DNA from: Fulvivirgaceae bacterium JP3-4
GTDB lineage: Bacteria > Bacteroidota > Bacteroidia > Cytophagales > Cyclobacteriaceae
Direction: 5' to 3'
Assembly: GCA_029309925.1 (NCBI GenBank)
Contig: JARKND010000001.1
Coordinates: 2,480,001-2,544,000, forward strand
DNA: 64,000 nt
A program made the position numbers and the translations under genes. Shown here in pieces: positions 34,834-43,490 of this stretch. A model generated the notes under the pieces. That model saw only the letters and a list, made by a program, of their open reading frames with translations, did not search any database and had not been told where the DNA came from. How positions within the stretch are numbered: the stretch's first letter is position 1; each line of letters starts with the position of its first letter.

Positions 34834-37800
34834 AAAAGAAATCCGAGACGGACATAGGCCATGTTCCCCTCACGGGAATGTCCGACCTCCGTTGACAGCA
34901 CGGTAAAGTTAAACGGTGTAAACCACAATCCACCTCCAACGCCTTTGTGCCAGGCGTTTGATTTGCCATCGGCAGTAGAGGGGTCAATGCCATTCTCATC
35001 CTTATACCAGACGCGGCCAAGGTCGTGGAATGCAAGAATACCAAAGCTTGCCGGGAAAAGATATGACTGAAAATTTTTCAGCCGAAGCCGCACTTCGAAA
35101 TTGGAGTAAAACTTCTGATCTCCGTAAAATCTTGTCTTGCGAAAGCCGCGCAGCTCGGTTCTCCCGCTCAGTACCTGCGCCTGGTAAAACTCATAGGAAC
35201 CGGTGTTGATTCCACCGCCAGCCCGAACTGCAAAGACAAGTCTGCCGGCAGAGCGAAACGAATGAATAATGCTGAGTGAACTCTCATAAGACGAAAAATC
35301 GTCATGCGATTTATTGATTCCACTCATGTTCCGTCCCTCGACCGAAAATGCAATCCCGCGTTTTGCAAAATTCCGGTTGTCGCGCGTATCAAACATGAGC
35401 TGCCAGTTTGCTCCTGCGTAAGCTCTGTATTCATTGAAAAGATTATCGCTGATGGATGAGGCGTAATCCAGGATATACCGGTCGTCACCTGCCTTCGGCT
35501 CCTCCATCTCGATACGCTGAAATGCCGGCCCTATCCGGATGAAGCTGTTCCTGGCAAAGTTCCTGACCAACGAGGGCTCTAAGCGCAGTTCTTCAAAACG
35601 ATAGCGGTAATAATCGATTGACTCATCCAGGTCAAAGCCCGGGCGTTCTTCGATCTCATCGTCATACACCGACTCATTTCCCCAGCCAAAAAAGTTGTTT
35701 ACGAAATTCGGTGACTTCACATCGGCAGTAAGTTCAAAATCCCACTTGCCAACGACATCGGCAAACGTGCCGCGATACAGAAAGTTGAAGGACTGCGTCA
35801 AAGGAGCAACGCTTCCGGTCAGAATGTGACGCTGCCGGAACGGGTCTTTGCGGAATCCGTGTGACTGCGCGAGAATTCCTCCGCCAATGAAAAGGCCGTC
35901 ATCAGGATTATAGTTCGCGATGATGAGCGGTGCAAGCCTGTTGTACTGAAACGCTTTCCGATCGTAGTAATTAACAGATGGATCTTTCGATGTCTTGTCG
36001 CGAACTCCTTTTGCGTGAGACGCGTCATCCGCATTGTCGTAGTAAACTATTTTTCGCGCAGCGTGCGGCCCTTCAACACCTATTGAATCATTGCCGTCAC
36101 CACCGATCACACGCACACGGATGCCACCGTTGTTGCCTTTAATGACGAAAGCATCATTGCCACCAAGGCCATAGAGTCTGAGCTCCTTCGTTTCGTTGTG
36201 TTTGAATGTTCGATCGTACAGCTTCCTGCCCTTCTCTCCTTCCTTCGAAAGTTTGAAAACCTGGATCTTCGTGTCGCCATCATCCTGCCGCTCGATCTCA
36301 AATTGTTCGCGCTTGTTTGATCCGAGAACATCGACTTCCCGGGCGAGAAACTTATAGTGGTCGATGGCGTAATTTTCAATTCTGTCTCTGCGTGATTTCA
36401 CTTTTCGAACAATCTCGTCTCCATGGATCGAATAAATCTCCGGGGGCAGCGCTTTTACCGATTGCTCAATTGCGGCATCGGTAAGATCGGTCTTTAACGC
36501 GGCCGCAACTTCTCTCCAATCCTTCTCAGAAAGCTCAGTGAGAAAACTGCGGTCGAAGTAACGCGCATTAAATGACAGACCGGAAGGCCACCGGATCTCA
36601 TCATCAAATCCTTCGAACTTGGGCAACGCCCACTTCCTGCTCCAGAGCGAAGACAGGATACCTTCGTTCACAAAAAAAGCCTGGTCACGGTCGCGTGGAA
36701 TGGGCCGGTAAGTTTCTGCTTTTTTGTCGGTAAATGTCGCCCAACGCCACTGATCGTCATGCCTGTCCCAATCGCCAATCACCAGGTCGAAGAGCCTTGA
36801 GCGAAGCACAAATTCCTCATCAACGTGGTTGTCGTTGTCCGCGGAAAGCTTCTCCAATACTTTACTTGTGTTCACAATCTTCCTGGAATTGCCAAAATGT
36901 GAACTTTCTGACCAATCACCCGCAGGGCGCTCCTCAAATAGGACCAGCGTGTTTGCGAAGGTTTTTCGGTAAGCACCAAGCCTCGGATCGTCCGGCACAT
37001 ACATCAAACGCGGGTTGGTATGGTAGATTCCCGCAGCTTCGGCCATGATCGGTACAGCAACGGCAGCGTAAGGATGCGCAGCTGAAATCTGATCCTGAAC
37101 AAGGTCCTGAGCAAATGTTTTCCTGAGCATTTCAGGAATCGCCTTCTCAGGATATTTCTCAACAGACCGGATTACATATTCATGACCAGTGGAGTCTTCC
37201 AGGCGGAGCGAAAGCGTCTGCTGGCCTCCGCCCTTTTGCAATATCTTCAGACCACCATTGATCTTACCGATATCAAACACCGGAACAGTGATGGGTTGCG
37301 CCCACTCAGCCCGATAGTTCTCGCCAAGGAAAAGTTTCTTCATCTCAGAGGCGGCATACTGACTGCTTGCCGCGACCGTGTACTCCTTTTTGGTCACTTC
37401 CTGATCGTGCACTGCTACCGAGTCACGAAAATCTTCGGTACTCGAAATCGTGGTTTCATAAAGTTTTTTTCCTTCCGGGAATTCTTTATCGACCTGGAAA
37501 AATTCGAGGTGGGTTTCTCCGTTGCTTAACAGCTGAAGCCGTGTAAAGCCAAGTACCCCCCTGGCAAATTTCGCATACTTCTTTTCCTTCACTTCGGAAA
37601 ACTTTGATGCAGCGCCACTAACAATGAAATGTGTGCTGTCCTTCATGATATACTGAAGCGCATGCTCATGACCCGCCACGTACATCGAGCCCGGATAAGC
37701 CTTTAGCATGTCCTGGATCGCGAGAGCAAATTCCTGGTAAATCGGATGCGCAGTATCCTGGATGTGTCCGAAATATTTCCTGTACACCGGATAAAACGAT

Positions 37801-38552
37801 CCTACAACCGGCATTGGAATGTACAGGTTTGGATTAAGGTCAGTCAGGGGAAAGAGGTGATCCTTCCAGCCGAAAACTCCGCCATGATCGCCATAGGTAA
37901 TGAGCGGATGATGTGCGGCAACGATGATTCTCTTGTCGTAGTTTTTTACGAAAATGTCAGCCAGCAACGCCATCACCTCCGCAGTAGTCTTCGCTTCGCA
38001 GGGGCCTTCTGCTCCGGGTTTGTCGTATTGATGAAGAAACCACTGTGTGTCGATAATGACGAGCAGAAACTTTTTCGTGATTGAGATCTCTACCGGGCCA
38101 GGACAACCTTCACGAGGGAGAAGAGTGAAGTTCTCATCGTGCAGTGAGTCGAGCCACGCCTGCTGATACCGGATGTACTCATAACCCTTTCGACCCCAAT
38201 GCGCCCAATCGTGATTGCCGGGAATGAAGATTCCTTTTGCCTGGAGTCCTTTGATCCAGCTTGTCTGAATCTCCAGGACCTTCTCCCCTGGCAGCCGTGA
38301 GCGGCTCAATGGATCTGCGAGTCCTCCGGGATAAATATTATCGCCCAGGTAAAGTACGGTTGCATTCGGAGCAGCCTGAGTCACCTGATTACGCAACGCC
38401 TTTCCAATGGGACTGTCGCCCACAAGCGGTTCACCCGCATCGCCCACCAGAAAGAGCGTGTGCGCCACCTTGCCCGGATTTTGTCCGAAGATTGCGCTCG
38501 GTGTGAGGACAAAAAAACTAACTATTAAGAGCGCCTTCGCGGAAGCCTTCAT
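34830..38552 (-). CDS. Metallophosphoesterase fused to a BamA-like outer-membrane barrel
   Basis: 1240 aa, started at the Met before a signal peptide (MKASAKALLIVSFFVLTPSA); an open frame extends 228 bp further but is unlike a secreted protein start. The N-terminal calcineurin-like domain has D38 (GDAG), D71 and N72 (GDN), N113, H114, D115 (GNHD), then VAAHHPLITYGDHGG and AGHEHALQY. The middle (about 450-850) is large and unassigned. The last ~380 residues form a bacterial surface antigen/Omp85 barrel ending in MAYVRLGFLF. It would place a phosphoesterase on or under an outer-membrane pore. Confidence 0.85.
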   Translation of the reverse strand: MKASAKALLIVSFFVLTPSAIFGQNPGKVAHTLFLVGDAGEPLVGDSPIGKALRNQVTQAAPNATVLYLGDNIYPGGLADPLSRSRLPGEKVLEIQTSWIKGLQAKGIFIPGNHDWAHWGRKGYEYIRYQQAWLDSLHDENFTLLPREGCPGPVEISITKKFLLVIIDTQWFLHQYDKPGAEGPCEAKTTAEVMALLADIFVKNYDKRIIVAAHHPLITYGDHGGVFGWKDHLFPLTDLNPNLYIPMPVVGSFYPVYRKYFGHIQDTAHPIYQEFALAIQDMLKAYPGSMYVAGHEHALQYIMKDSTHFIVSGAASKFSEVKEKKYAKFARGVLGFTRLQLLSNGETHLEFFQVDKEFPEGKKLYETTISSTEDFRDSVAVHDQEVTKKEYTVAASSQYAASEMKKLFLGENYRAEWAQPITVPVFDIGKINGGLKILQKGGGQQTLSLRLEDSTGHEYVIRSVEKYPEKAIPEMLRKTFAQDLVQDQISAAHPYAAVAVPIMAEAAGIYHTNPRLMYVPDDPRLGAYRKTFANTLVLFEERPAGDWSESSHFGNSRKIVNTSKVLEKLSADNDNHVDEEFVLRSRLFDLVIGDWDRHDDQWRWATFTDKKAETYRPIPRDRDQAFFVNEGILSSLWSRKWALPKFEGFDDEIRWPSGLSFNARYFDRSFLTELSEKDWREVAAALKTDLTDAAIEQSVKALPPEIYSIHGDEIVRKVKSRRDRIENYAIDHYKFLAREVDVLGSNKREQFEIERQDDGDTKIQVFKLSKEGEKGRKLYDRTFKHNETKELRLYGLGGNDAFVIKGNNGGIRVRVIGGDGNDSIGVEGPHAARKIVYYDNADDASHAKGVRDKTSKDPSVNYYDRKAFQYNRLAPLIIANYNPDDGLFIGGGILAQSHGFRKDPFRQRHILTGSVAPLTQSFNFLYRGTFADVVGKWDFELTADVKSPNFVNNFFGWGNESVYDDEIEERPGFDLDESIDYYRYRFEELRLEPSLVRNFARNSFIRIGPAFQRIEMEEPKAGDDRYILDYASSISDNLFNEYRAYAGANWQLMFDTRDNRNFAKRGIAFSVEGRNMSGINKSHDDFSSYESSLSIIHSFRSAGRLVFAVRAGGGINTGSYEFYQAQVLSGRTELRGFRKTRFYGDQKFYSNFEVRLRLKNFQSYLFPASFGILAFHDLGRVWYKDENGIDPSTADGKSNAWHKGVGGGLWFTPFNFTVLSTEVGHSREGNMAYVRLGFLF

Positions 38553-38684
38553 GTGAATCAATAACCGGTTTAAAGGTAGTAACACAATCGGATAAAAACG
38601 TGTTTTGTCCGGGGCAAGTTCTTTCATTTTCGGGCGAGGCCCCTTCTGACCATTCACAAAAAAATTAATTACCTTTAACGATCT

Positions 38685-39893
38685 ATGGATTCGGAGCTCA
38701 TCAAACGTTCGCGAACATTCGCGGAAGAAATATTCAAAGATCGCGCATTTGAAAAGAGGAGTTTCCACAACCTCGGCCATACACTCGATGTAGTAAAGGC
38801 TGCCGAAGAGATCGGCCGCAGTTCCCAGCTGACGGACGATGAACTTGAGTCGGTGATAGTCGCTGCGTGGCTACACGACATCGGATACGCTGAAGGTGCC
38901 CAGGATCACGAGCGGAAAGCTGCAGAGAAAGCTCGCGAGCTTCTGAGCGAGTGGGGCATGCCACAGAAGCGGATTATGGAAGTCACTGAAGCGATCATGG
39001 CAACTAAAGTGCCGCAACAACCGAGATCACTCGTCAGCAAAGTGTTGTGCGATGCTGACCTTCACCACCTTTCCACAGAAGCGTGTCAAACCAAGGCAGA
39101 GTTGTTGCGTGCCGAATGGGCTGCAATTGGCGACAAGGTGCTGACCGATGCCGACTGGATCAAGGCGAACCTCGAGTTCATGGAGAATCATCAGTATCAT
39201 ACGCCTTATGGACAAACGGTACTGCAACAGGCAAAAAAGAAAAACATCAAACGCATCCGGAAACTTCTTAAAAGAGAAGGGGACGGCAAAAAATCCGAGA
39301 AGCTTGAGGAAGAAGTGATCAAACTTCGCTCAAAGCTTGAGAAAGCAAAAATACTGAAACCCGACCGCGGCATTGAAACCATGTTCCGCACAACATCGCA
39401 AAATCACCTGATGCTGAGCCAGATGGCGGACACCAAAGCAAACATTCTCATTACGATCAACTCAATCATACTTTCGGTAGTTGTGTCAGTGCTCGTGCGC
39501 AAACTCGAAGAAAATCTGAATCTGCTAATTCCCACCATCATGCTCATCGTAGTGTGTTTGGCGACTACCGTATTCGCCATTCTTGCTACGCGACCAAATC
39601 TCTCAGCAGGGCGGTTCACGCGCGATGAGATTAAGAGAAAGCAAACCAACCTCTTGTTCTTCGGAAACTTCCACGGCATGAGCATTGAGGATTACGAATG
39701 GAGCATGAAGGAAATGATGAAAGATGCCGACTACCTCTATGGCAGCCTGATCAAAGACATCTACTACCTCGGCAAGGTGCTGGGGCGCAAGTACAAATTC
39801 CTCAGGATCGCCTATAACATCTTTATGTTCGGCTTTGTTGTTTCCATCATCTCTTTCATCGTGGCATTTATGATGACGCCACGAGCAGTCTGA
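38685..39893 (+). CDS. HD-domain phosphohydrolase fused to a Pycsar-effector-like membrane domain
   Basis: 402 aa. The N-terminal HD domain has H28 and H32 (FHNLGHTLDVV), H64-D65 (WLHDIGYAEG) and a distal Asp near residue 131 (LCDADLHHLS), enough for metal-dependent phosphohydrolysis. A Lys/Glu coiled coil lies at about 195-235. The C-terminal part starts with LMLSQMADTKANILITINSI, which I recognise as the DUF5706/PycTM effector pattern, and contains three membrane helices (about 250-270, 283-303, 376-398). PycTM domains oligomerise in the membrane when they bind a cyclic pyrimidine nucleotide. No cyclase gene is next to it. It leads a tight plus-strand unit with the next two genes. Confidence 0.83.
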   Translation: MDSELIKRSRTFAEEIFKDRAFEKRSFHNLGHTLDVVKAAEEIGRSSQLTDDELESVIVAAWLHDIGYAEGAQDHERKAAEKARELLSEWGMPQKRIMEVTEAIMATKVPQQPRSLVSKVLCDADLHHLSTEACQTKAELLRAEWAAIGDKVLTDADWIKANLEFMENHQYHTPYGQTVLQQAKKKNIKRIRKLLKREGDGKKSEKLEEEVIKLRSKLEKAKILKPDRGIETMFRTTSQNHLMLSQMADTKANILITINSIILSVVVSVLVRKLEENLNLLIPTIMLIVVCLATTVFAILATRPNLSAGRFTRDEIKRKQTNLLFFGNFHGMSIEDYEWSMKEMMKDADYLYGSLIKDIYYLGKVLGRKYKFLRIAYNIFMFGFVVSIISFIVAFMMTPRAV

Positions 39894-39898
39894 GGGGT

Positions 39899-40417
39899 AT
39901 GAACCTCAGGGAGGAAATATTGAAGGAGCATTCCAAACGTCAGGCGGGTAAAATTACACGATATGTTGGAAGCAGTAAGGAACGTTTTAAAGAGCTTGTC
40001 AATCTTTTCCTTGCTGGCCCCTATCGCGTCACGCAACGGGCTGCCTGGCCGCTATCGTGCTGCGTGGAAAAACATCCCGAACTTGCGTTGTCACATCTTC
40101 CAAAGCTCGTAAAACATCTGGAGAAACCAGGCATGCATGTGGCAGTGAAGCGGAATACCATACGTTTGCTGCAGCACACCGAAATACCTGAAAAACTTCA
40201 TGGTAAGGTTGCAGATATCTGTTTTCGTTACCTCACAGATAATGAAGAAACGATCGCGGTTCGGGTTTTTTCTATGTCGGTGCTGGGCACCATCGCCCGC
40301 AAAAACCCGGAACTCAAACGTGAATTGCAAATCATCATCGAAGATCACTTACCTTTCGCCTCGGCCGCCTATTTATCGCGGGCAAGAAAAGTCCCGAAGA
40401 GTTTATCATCGTCTTAA
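39899..40417 (+). CDS. HEAT-like helical repeat protein, 172 aa
   Basis: All-helical with two or three HEAT/Armadillo-like pairs: YRVTQRAAWPLSCCVEKHPE, HLPKLVKHLEK and EETIAVRVFSMSVLGTIARK, plus the Pro-rich breaks expected between repeats. There is no signal peptide, so it is cytosolic. It begins 5 bp after the HD-Pycsar-like gene and ends 9 bp before the DUF3667 gene, so it is almost certainly co-transcribed. It could be a scaffold for the membrane protein encoded upstream. The exact family is not named here. Confidence 0.7.
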   Translation: MNLREEILKEHSKRQAGKITRYVGSSKERFKELVNLFLAGPYRVTQRAAWPLSCCVEKHPELALSHLPKLVKHLEKPGMHVAVKRNTIRLLQHTEIPEKLHGKVADICFRYLTDNEETIAVRVFSMSVLGTIARKNPELKRELQIIIEDHLPFASAAYLSRARKVPKSLSSS

Positions 40418-40426
40418 GAATTTTGC

Positions 40427-41332
40427 ATGTCAAGCGAAACCAAAGTTGTCTATACAACACCTGAAGAGATCAACACCAACCCGGGCGTCCCGGCCCCTGA
40501 TCATACATGCAAAAGCTGCGGAAATGTATTCAAAGGTTTGTATTGTAATGTTTGTGGCGAGAAAGTCCTTGAAACCAGAGACCGCACATTCAAAAATTTT
40601 CTCCAGAATATCCTGCTGACGCTGACGTTTACGGATAATAAATTCATCAAAACACTGTGGTATGTCTTGCGCAAGCCCGGATTCCTTTCAAAGGAATATG
40701 CTGAGGGAAGGCGCGTGAATTATATCCGGCCGTTGCAGCTATTTTTCGTACTGAACCTGATCTACTTCCTTTTCACACCACTTCAGCTTTTCAATACATC
40801 ACTGCGTACTCAAATGTTTCTTAGAACACATAGTCCATTGGTTAGGTCGATGGTCTACGCGGAAGTTGGCCGTGATCCGCTGTCATTGCAGGGGTATGAA
40901 CTGTTATACAATGAAAAAACGACAAGTCTTGCCAAGCTCCTCGTGATCGTCTTCGTGATCGTTGCGGCCGTGCCAATGGCTGTTATCTATCGGAAAAGAA
41001 ATCGGTACTTCACTGACCATCTTACCCTTGCCGTTGAGTTGACCACATTCAACATTGCGGTGAATGCCATCCTTCTTTCAGTTTTTCTCATGCTCACCAG
41101 TCAGCTTTTGCACTGGACGCATATGGGATGGGAAAAGTATCTCGATGACCTGACGTTAACGATTATCTTCATCCTCACCAACACCTACTTCCTTTTTAGC
41201 GCGGGCCGGACATTCTACAACCAGCACGGCAAAATCTTGCTGTTAAAGATAGTGCTGGGATTGCTCGGATTATTTATTGCGCTTGAGGCCTACCGGCTGA
41301 TCCTGTTTCTTATCACCTTCTGGGTGTTATAA
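40427..41332 (+). CDS. DUF3667-family membrane protein
   Basis: 301 aa. An N-terminal zinc-ribbon-like motif, HTCKSCGNVFKGLYCNVCGEK (two CxxC pairs), is followed by VLETRDRTFKNFLQN and the family core RRVNYIRPLQLFFVLNLIYF. Four to five membrane helices fill the rest. The family is widespread in Bacteroidota and of unknown function. It is the third gene of the HD-Pycsar-like unit, 9 bp after the HEAT-like gene. The last 6 bp overlap the end of the convergent TPR gene. Confidence 0.88.
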   Translation: MSSETKVVYTTPEEINTNPGVPAPDHTCKSCGNVFKGLYCNVCGEKVLETRDRTFKNFLQNILLTLTFTDNKFIKTLWYVLRKPGFLSKEYAEGRRVNYIRPLQLFFVLNLIYFLFTPLQLFNTSLRTQMFLRTHSPLVRSMVYAEVGRDPLSLQGYELLYNEKTTSLAKLLVIVFVIVAAVPMAVIYRKRNRYFTDHLTLAVELTTFNIAVNAILLSVFLMLTSQLLHWTHMGWEKYLDDLTLTIIFILTNTYFLFSAGRTFYNQHGKILLLKIVLGLLGLFIALEAYRLILFLITFWVL

Positions 41333-41926
41333 CGTTCCGGCAAGTTTGAAAATGAGATCGTCCGTATGTGAATGATCTTCACCCGGAGTCATGTGGCGGT
41401 ACTTCTTCAGAATGTTCACCGCTTCACGGAATTCCTTGTTCATGGCAAGGGTCAGTCCAAGATTGAAATAACAGTTGGCGAATTCCGGCTCGATCTCAAT
41501 GGCAATCTGGTAGTGTACTTTGGCCAGGCTGTAGTTGCCAACTTCCGCATAGAGGTTCGCAAGATTGTAATGCGATTCGTAGTGACGCGGGTCGTTCTTT
41601 AAACTTTGCGTGAAGTAGTCGATTGCCTTGGTGGTGTTTCCCTCCTGCCACTCGAGAATACCGAGATTGCAATAGGCATCGGCAATACTGTCGCCTTCCC
41701 GGATCGCCTTGAGATAATGCTCACGTGCTGATTTGGTGTCACCCTGATCATCTACGAGAAGCGCCTCCTCAAACACAGAAAGTTGATTGAGTCGGAGAAC
41801 CTTTGCCCCTGTGAAAAGATTCAGCTGCGATTGCTTTTCGGCCGGACCATCTTTTTTCCTGCGCGCACGCTGAGGACCAAATTTCTCCGGACCAGGTGTG
41901 GGTGAAAACTGTATGATCTTTGCCAT
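41327..41926 (-). CDS. TPR protein, 199 aa
   Basis: The N-terminal ~45 residues are polar and basic (QRARRKKDGPAEKQSQ). Three to four TPR motifs follow: AREHYLKAIREGDSIADAYC, AIDYFTQSLKNDPRHYESHY and AKVHYQIAIEIEPEFANCYF. There is no signal peptide, so it is cytosolic. A TAnnTTTG element lies just upstream of the start. The convergent overlap with the DUF3667 gene is 6 bp. Partner and role are unknown. Confidence 0.82.
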   Translation of the reverse strand: MAKIIQFSPTPGPEKFGPQRARRKKDGPAEKQSQLNLFTGAKVLRLNQLSVFEEALLVDDQGDTKSAREHYLKAIREGDSIADAYCNLGILEWQEGNTTKAIDYFTQSLKNDPRHYESHYNLANLYAEVGNYSLAKVHYQIAIEIEPEFANCYFNLGLTLAMNKEFREAVNILKKYRHMTPGEDHSHTDDLIFKLAGTL

Positions 41927-41930
41927 GTTA

Positions 41931-41938
41931 CAAATGTA
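41931..41938 (-). promoter_or_regulatory. Candidate -7 element (TACATTTG) for the TPR gene
   Basis: Perfect match to the Bacteroidota -7 consensus TAnnTTTG, ending about 4 bp from the start codon, so a leaderless or near-leaderless mRNA is possible. No clear -33 TTTG is seen. Confidence 0.4.
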
Positions 41939-42051
41939 ATGGATAGATCGCGGATTCGGATGGCGCGCTGGTCATTATTCGGCAAACAGCGATGAGGTGT
42001 GACAAGTTCTGTCAAAGCGCGAGGTGTTGCTTCAGGTCGGGGTGCGCGGAG

Positions 42052-42289
42052 AGTCGCTGCACGCTGCACGCTTCAGAGATAGGCTGCAAGCTGCAAGCTT
42101 CAAGCTGCAAGTCTGTGAAGAAGAACGCATCGGTCTGCGCGGAGAGATAAATGAGAGCCGATAACTCAACGTTACAGCGATCTGGTCTCGTTTACCTAGC
42201 TGAAAATGACACACTTAAACAAGCAAACCTCGTCACGAAAATAAGAACACCTCACGCTGCGCACTGCACGTTGCTTGCAGCTTGCAGCC
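42052..42289. repeat. Long inverted word repeat (GCTGCAAG family) 3' of ku
   Basis: The 374-bp gap 41927-42300 has no gene. GGCTGCAAGCTGCAAG (42082-42097) has its exact 16-nt reverse complement at 42274-42289. Each arm is continued by degenerate variants (CTGCACGCTGCACGCTTC, and ACGCTGCGCACTGCACG). A GCGCGGAGAG 10-mer also occurs twice (42047 and 42137). Confidence 0.75.
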
Positions 42290-42300
42290 CTTTTCAGTCA

Positions 42301-43158
42301 CTAACTCGCCTTCCTCCTTGCTGTCTTCGCTGGCTTCTCCGCCTTGGCTTTGGCCTTTTTGCTTTCGCCTTTTGCCTTCTCCATCGGCTTCTTCTTCGCA
42401 GCATCGATACTTGCCTTCAGGGCGGTCATGATGTCCACCACCTTCGGAGCTTCTTCCTCGTGAACAACAATCTCCTTGCCCTGGATCTTTGCATCAATGA
42501 TCTCTTTCAGCTTGTCGTAGTAGTTGTCCTTCATTTCTATCTGGCTGAATTTCACAGCCATGGAGTCCACCAGTGTCTTTGCAAGTTTAAGTTGTTCCTT
42601 ATCGGCTTTCACCTCTCTGATCTGCGGCACGTCTTTCATGCTTCTCACCTCGTGCGGGTAGCGCAACCGGTACATTACAATTCCGCCATCCATGGGCGCG
42701 AGCAAAAGCGGTGTCTCGCGATCGCGCAACACAACCTTGCCAACGGCAATCTTACCCGACATCTTCAATGTTTCAGAGAGCAGTCCGTATGTCTTTGCTG
42801 CAACATCGCCATCAGGACCGATAAAGTATGGCGCTTCAAACAGTGTCGGGTTAACTTCACTTCCGTCCACAAAACCTTCGATCTCAATCACCTTTTCACT
42901 CTTCAGTTTCACTTTTGCGAAGTCTTCTTCATCGATGATCACATATTGGCCCGGTTCGTACTGAAAACCTTTTACGATGTCATCGGTCTTTAAAGTCTCA
43001 CCGGTCACTTTATCCTTCTTCTCATAGGCAACGGGATTGTGCCCTTCCTTCGACAAGAGGTTAAAGCTGATTGTCTGGCTCGTCTCAATTGCGTTGTAGA
43101 TTCGAACGGGAATCGTAACGAGCGAAAACTGAATGTGACCTTTCCAAATGGCGCGCAT
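42301..43158 (-). CDS. ku: Ku protein of bacterial NHEJ
   Basis: 285 aa. The Ku core begins MRAIWKGHIQFSLVTIPVRI and contains HNPVAYEKKDKVTGETL and EPGQYVIIDEEDFAKVKL, the signature of bacterial homodimeric Ku. The C-terminal tail is Lys/Ala-rich (about residues 255-285), like other bacterial Ku tails that bind DNA and recruit ligase. It binds double-strand break ends and works with LigD, encoded 1.5 kb away on the same strand, separated by an opposite-strand TPR gene. The two therefore need separate promoters. Confidence 0.96.
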   Translation of the reverse strand: MRAIWKGHIQFSLVTIPVRIYNAIETSQTISFNLLSKEGHNPVAYEKKDKVTGETLKTDDIVKGFQYEPGQYVIIDEEDFAKVKLKSEKVIEIEGFVDGSEVNPTLFEAPYFIGPDGDVAAKTYGLLSETLKMSGKIAVGKVVLRDRETPLLLAPMDGGIVMYRLRYPHEVRSMKDVPQIREVKADKEQLKLAKTLVDSMAVKFSQIEMKDNYYDKLKEIIDAKIQGKEIVVHEEEAPKVVDIMTALKASIDAAKKKPMEKAKGESKKAKAKAEKPAKTARRKAS

Positions 43159-43243
43159 AAAGATGTATTTAGATTAAAAAATGAAGCTAAGGGCCCTAAG
43201 TTATTGAAAACGTACAAGTTTGCAAAACAAGAAAGCCGTTTTT

Positions 43244-43327
43244 GTAGCCGCGAAGACACGAAGAACACGAAGGGCCACGAAGTATTTCTTTGTGATTCCT
43301 TGTGCCGCTTTGTGCCTTAGTGGCTAC
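43244..43327. repeat. Imperfect hairpin of CACGAAG words in the Ku/TPR divergent gap
   Basis: The gap 43159-43490 (332 bp) has no gene. GTAGCC at 43244 pairs with GGCTAC at 43322. Between them CACGAAG-type words on the left (four copies) face CTTTGTG/CCTTGTG words on the right, giving one long mismatched stem of about 84 nt with a central TATTT. The same kind of structure occurs at other gene ends here. Confidence 0.75.
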
Positions 43328-43490
43328 CCGGCAGAGTATAAAAGCGATGCCCGGGTGTCTCATGCACACCACCTGAAATACGATTTGTGCAACCCAGACG
43401 TTTACCTTCAGAAAAATCAGGTTTCAAATTTGTTGATGTTCGCCTGTAAAGGAATTCCATTATAACGCTTATTTTCACCCGTCACGATCA

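Noticed and set aside
42151-42993. 280-residue plus-strand open frame opposite ku
   Set aside because: It is the antisense of a clear Ku gene, with low-complexity His/Leu-rich composition and no motif.
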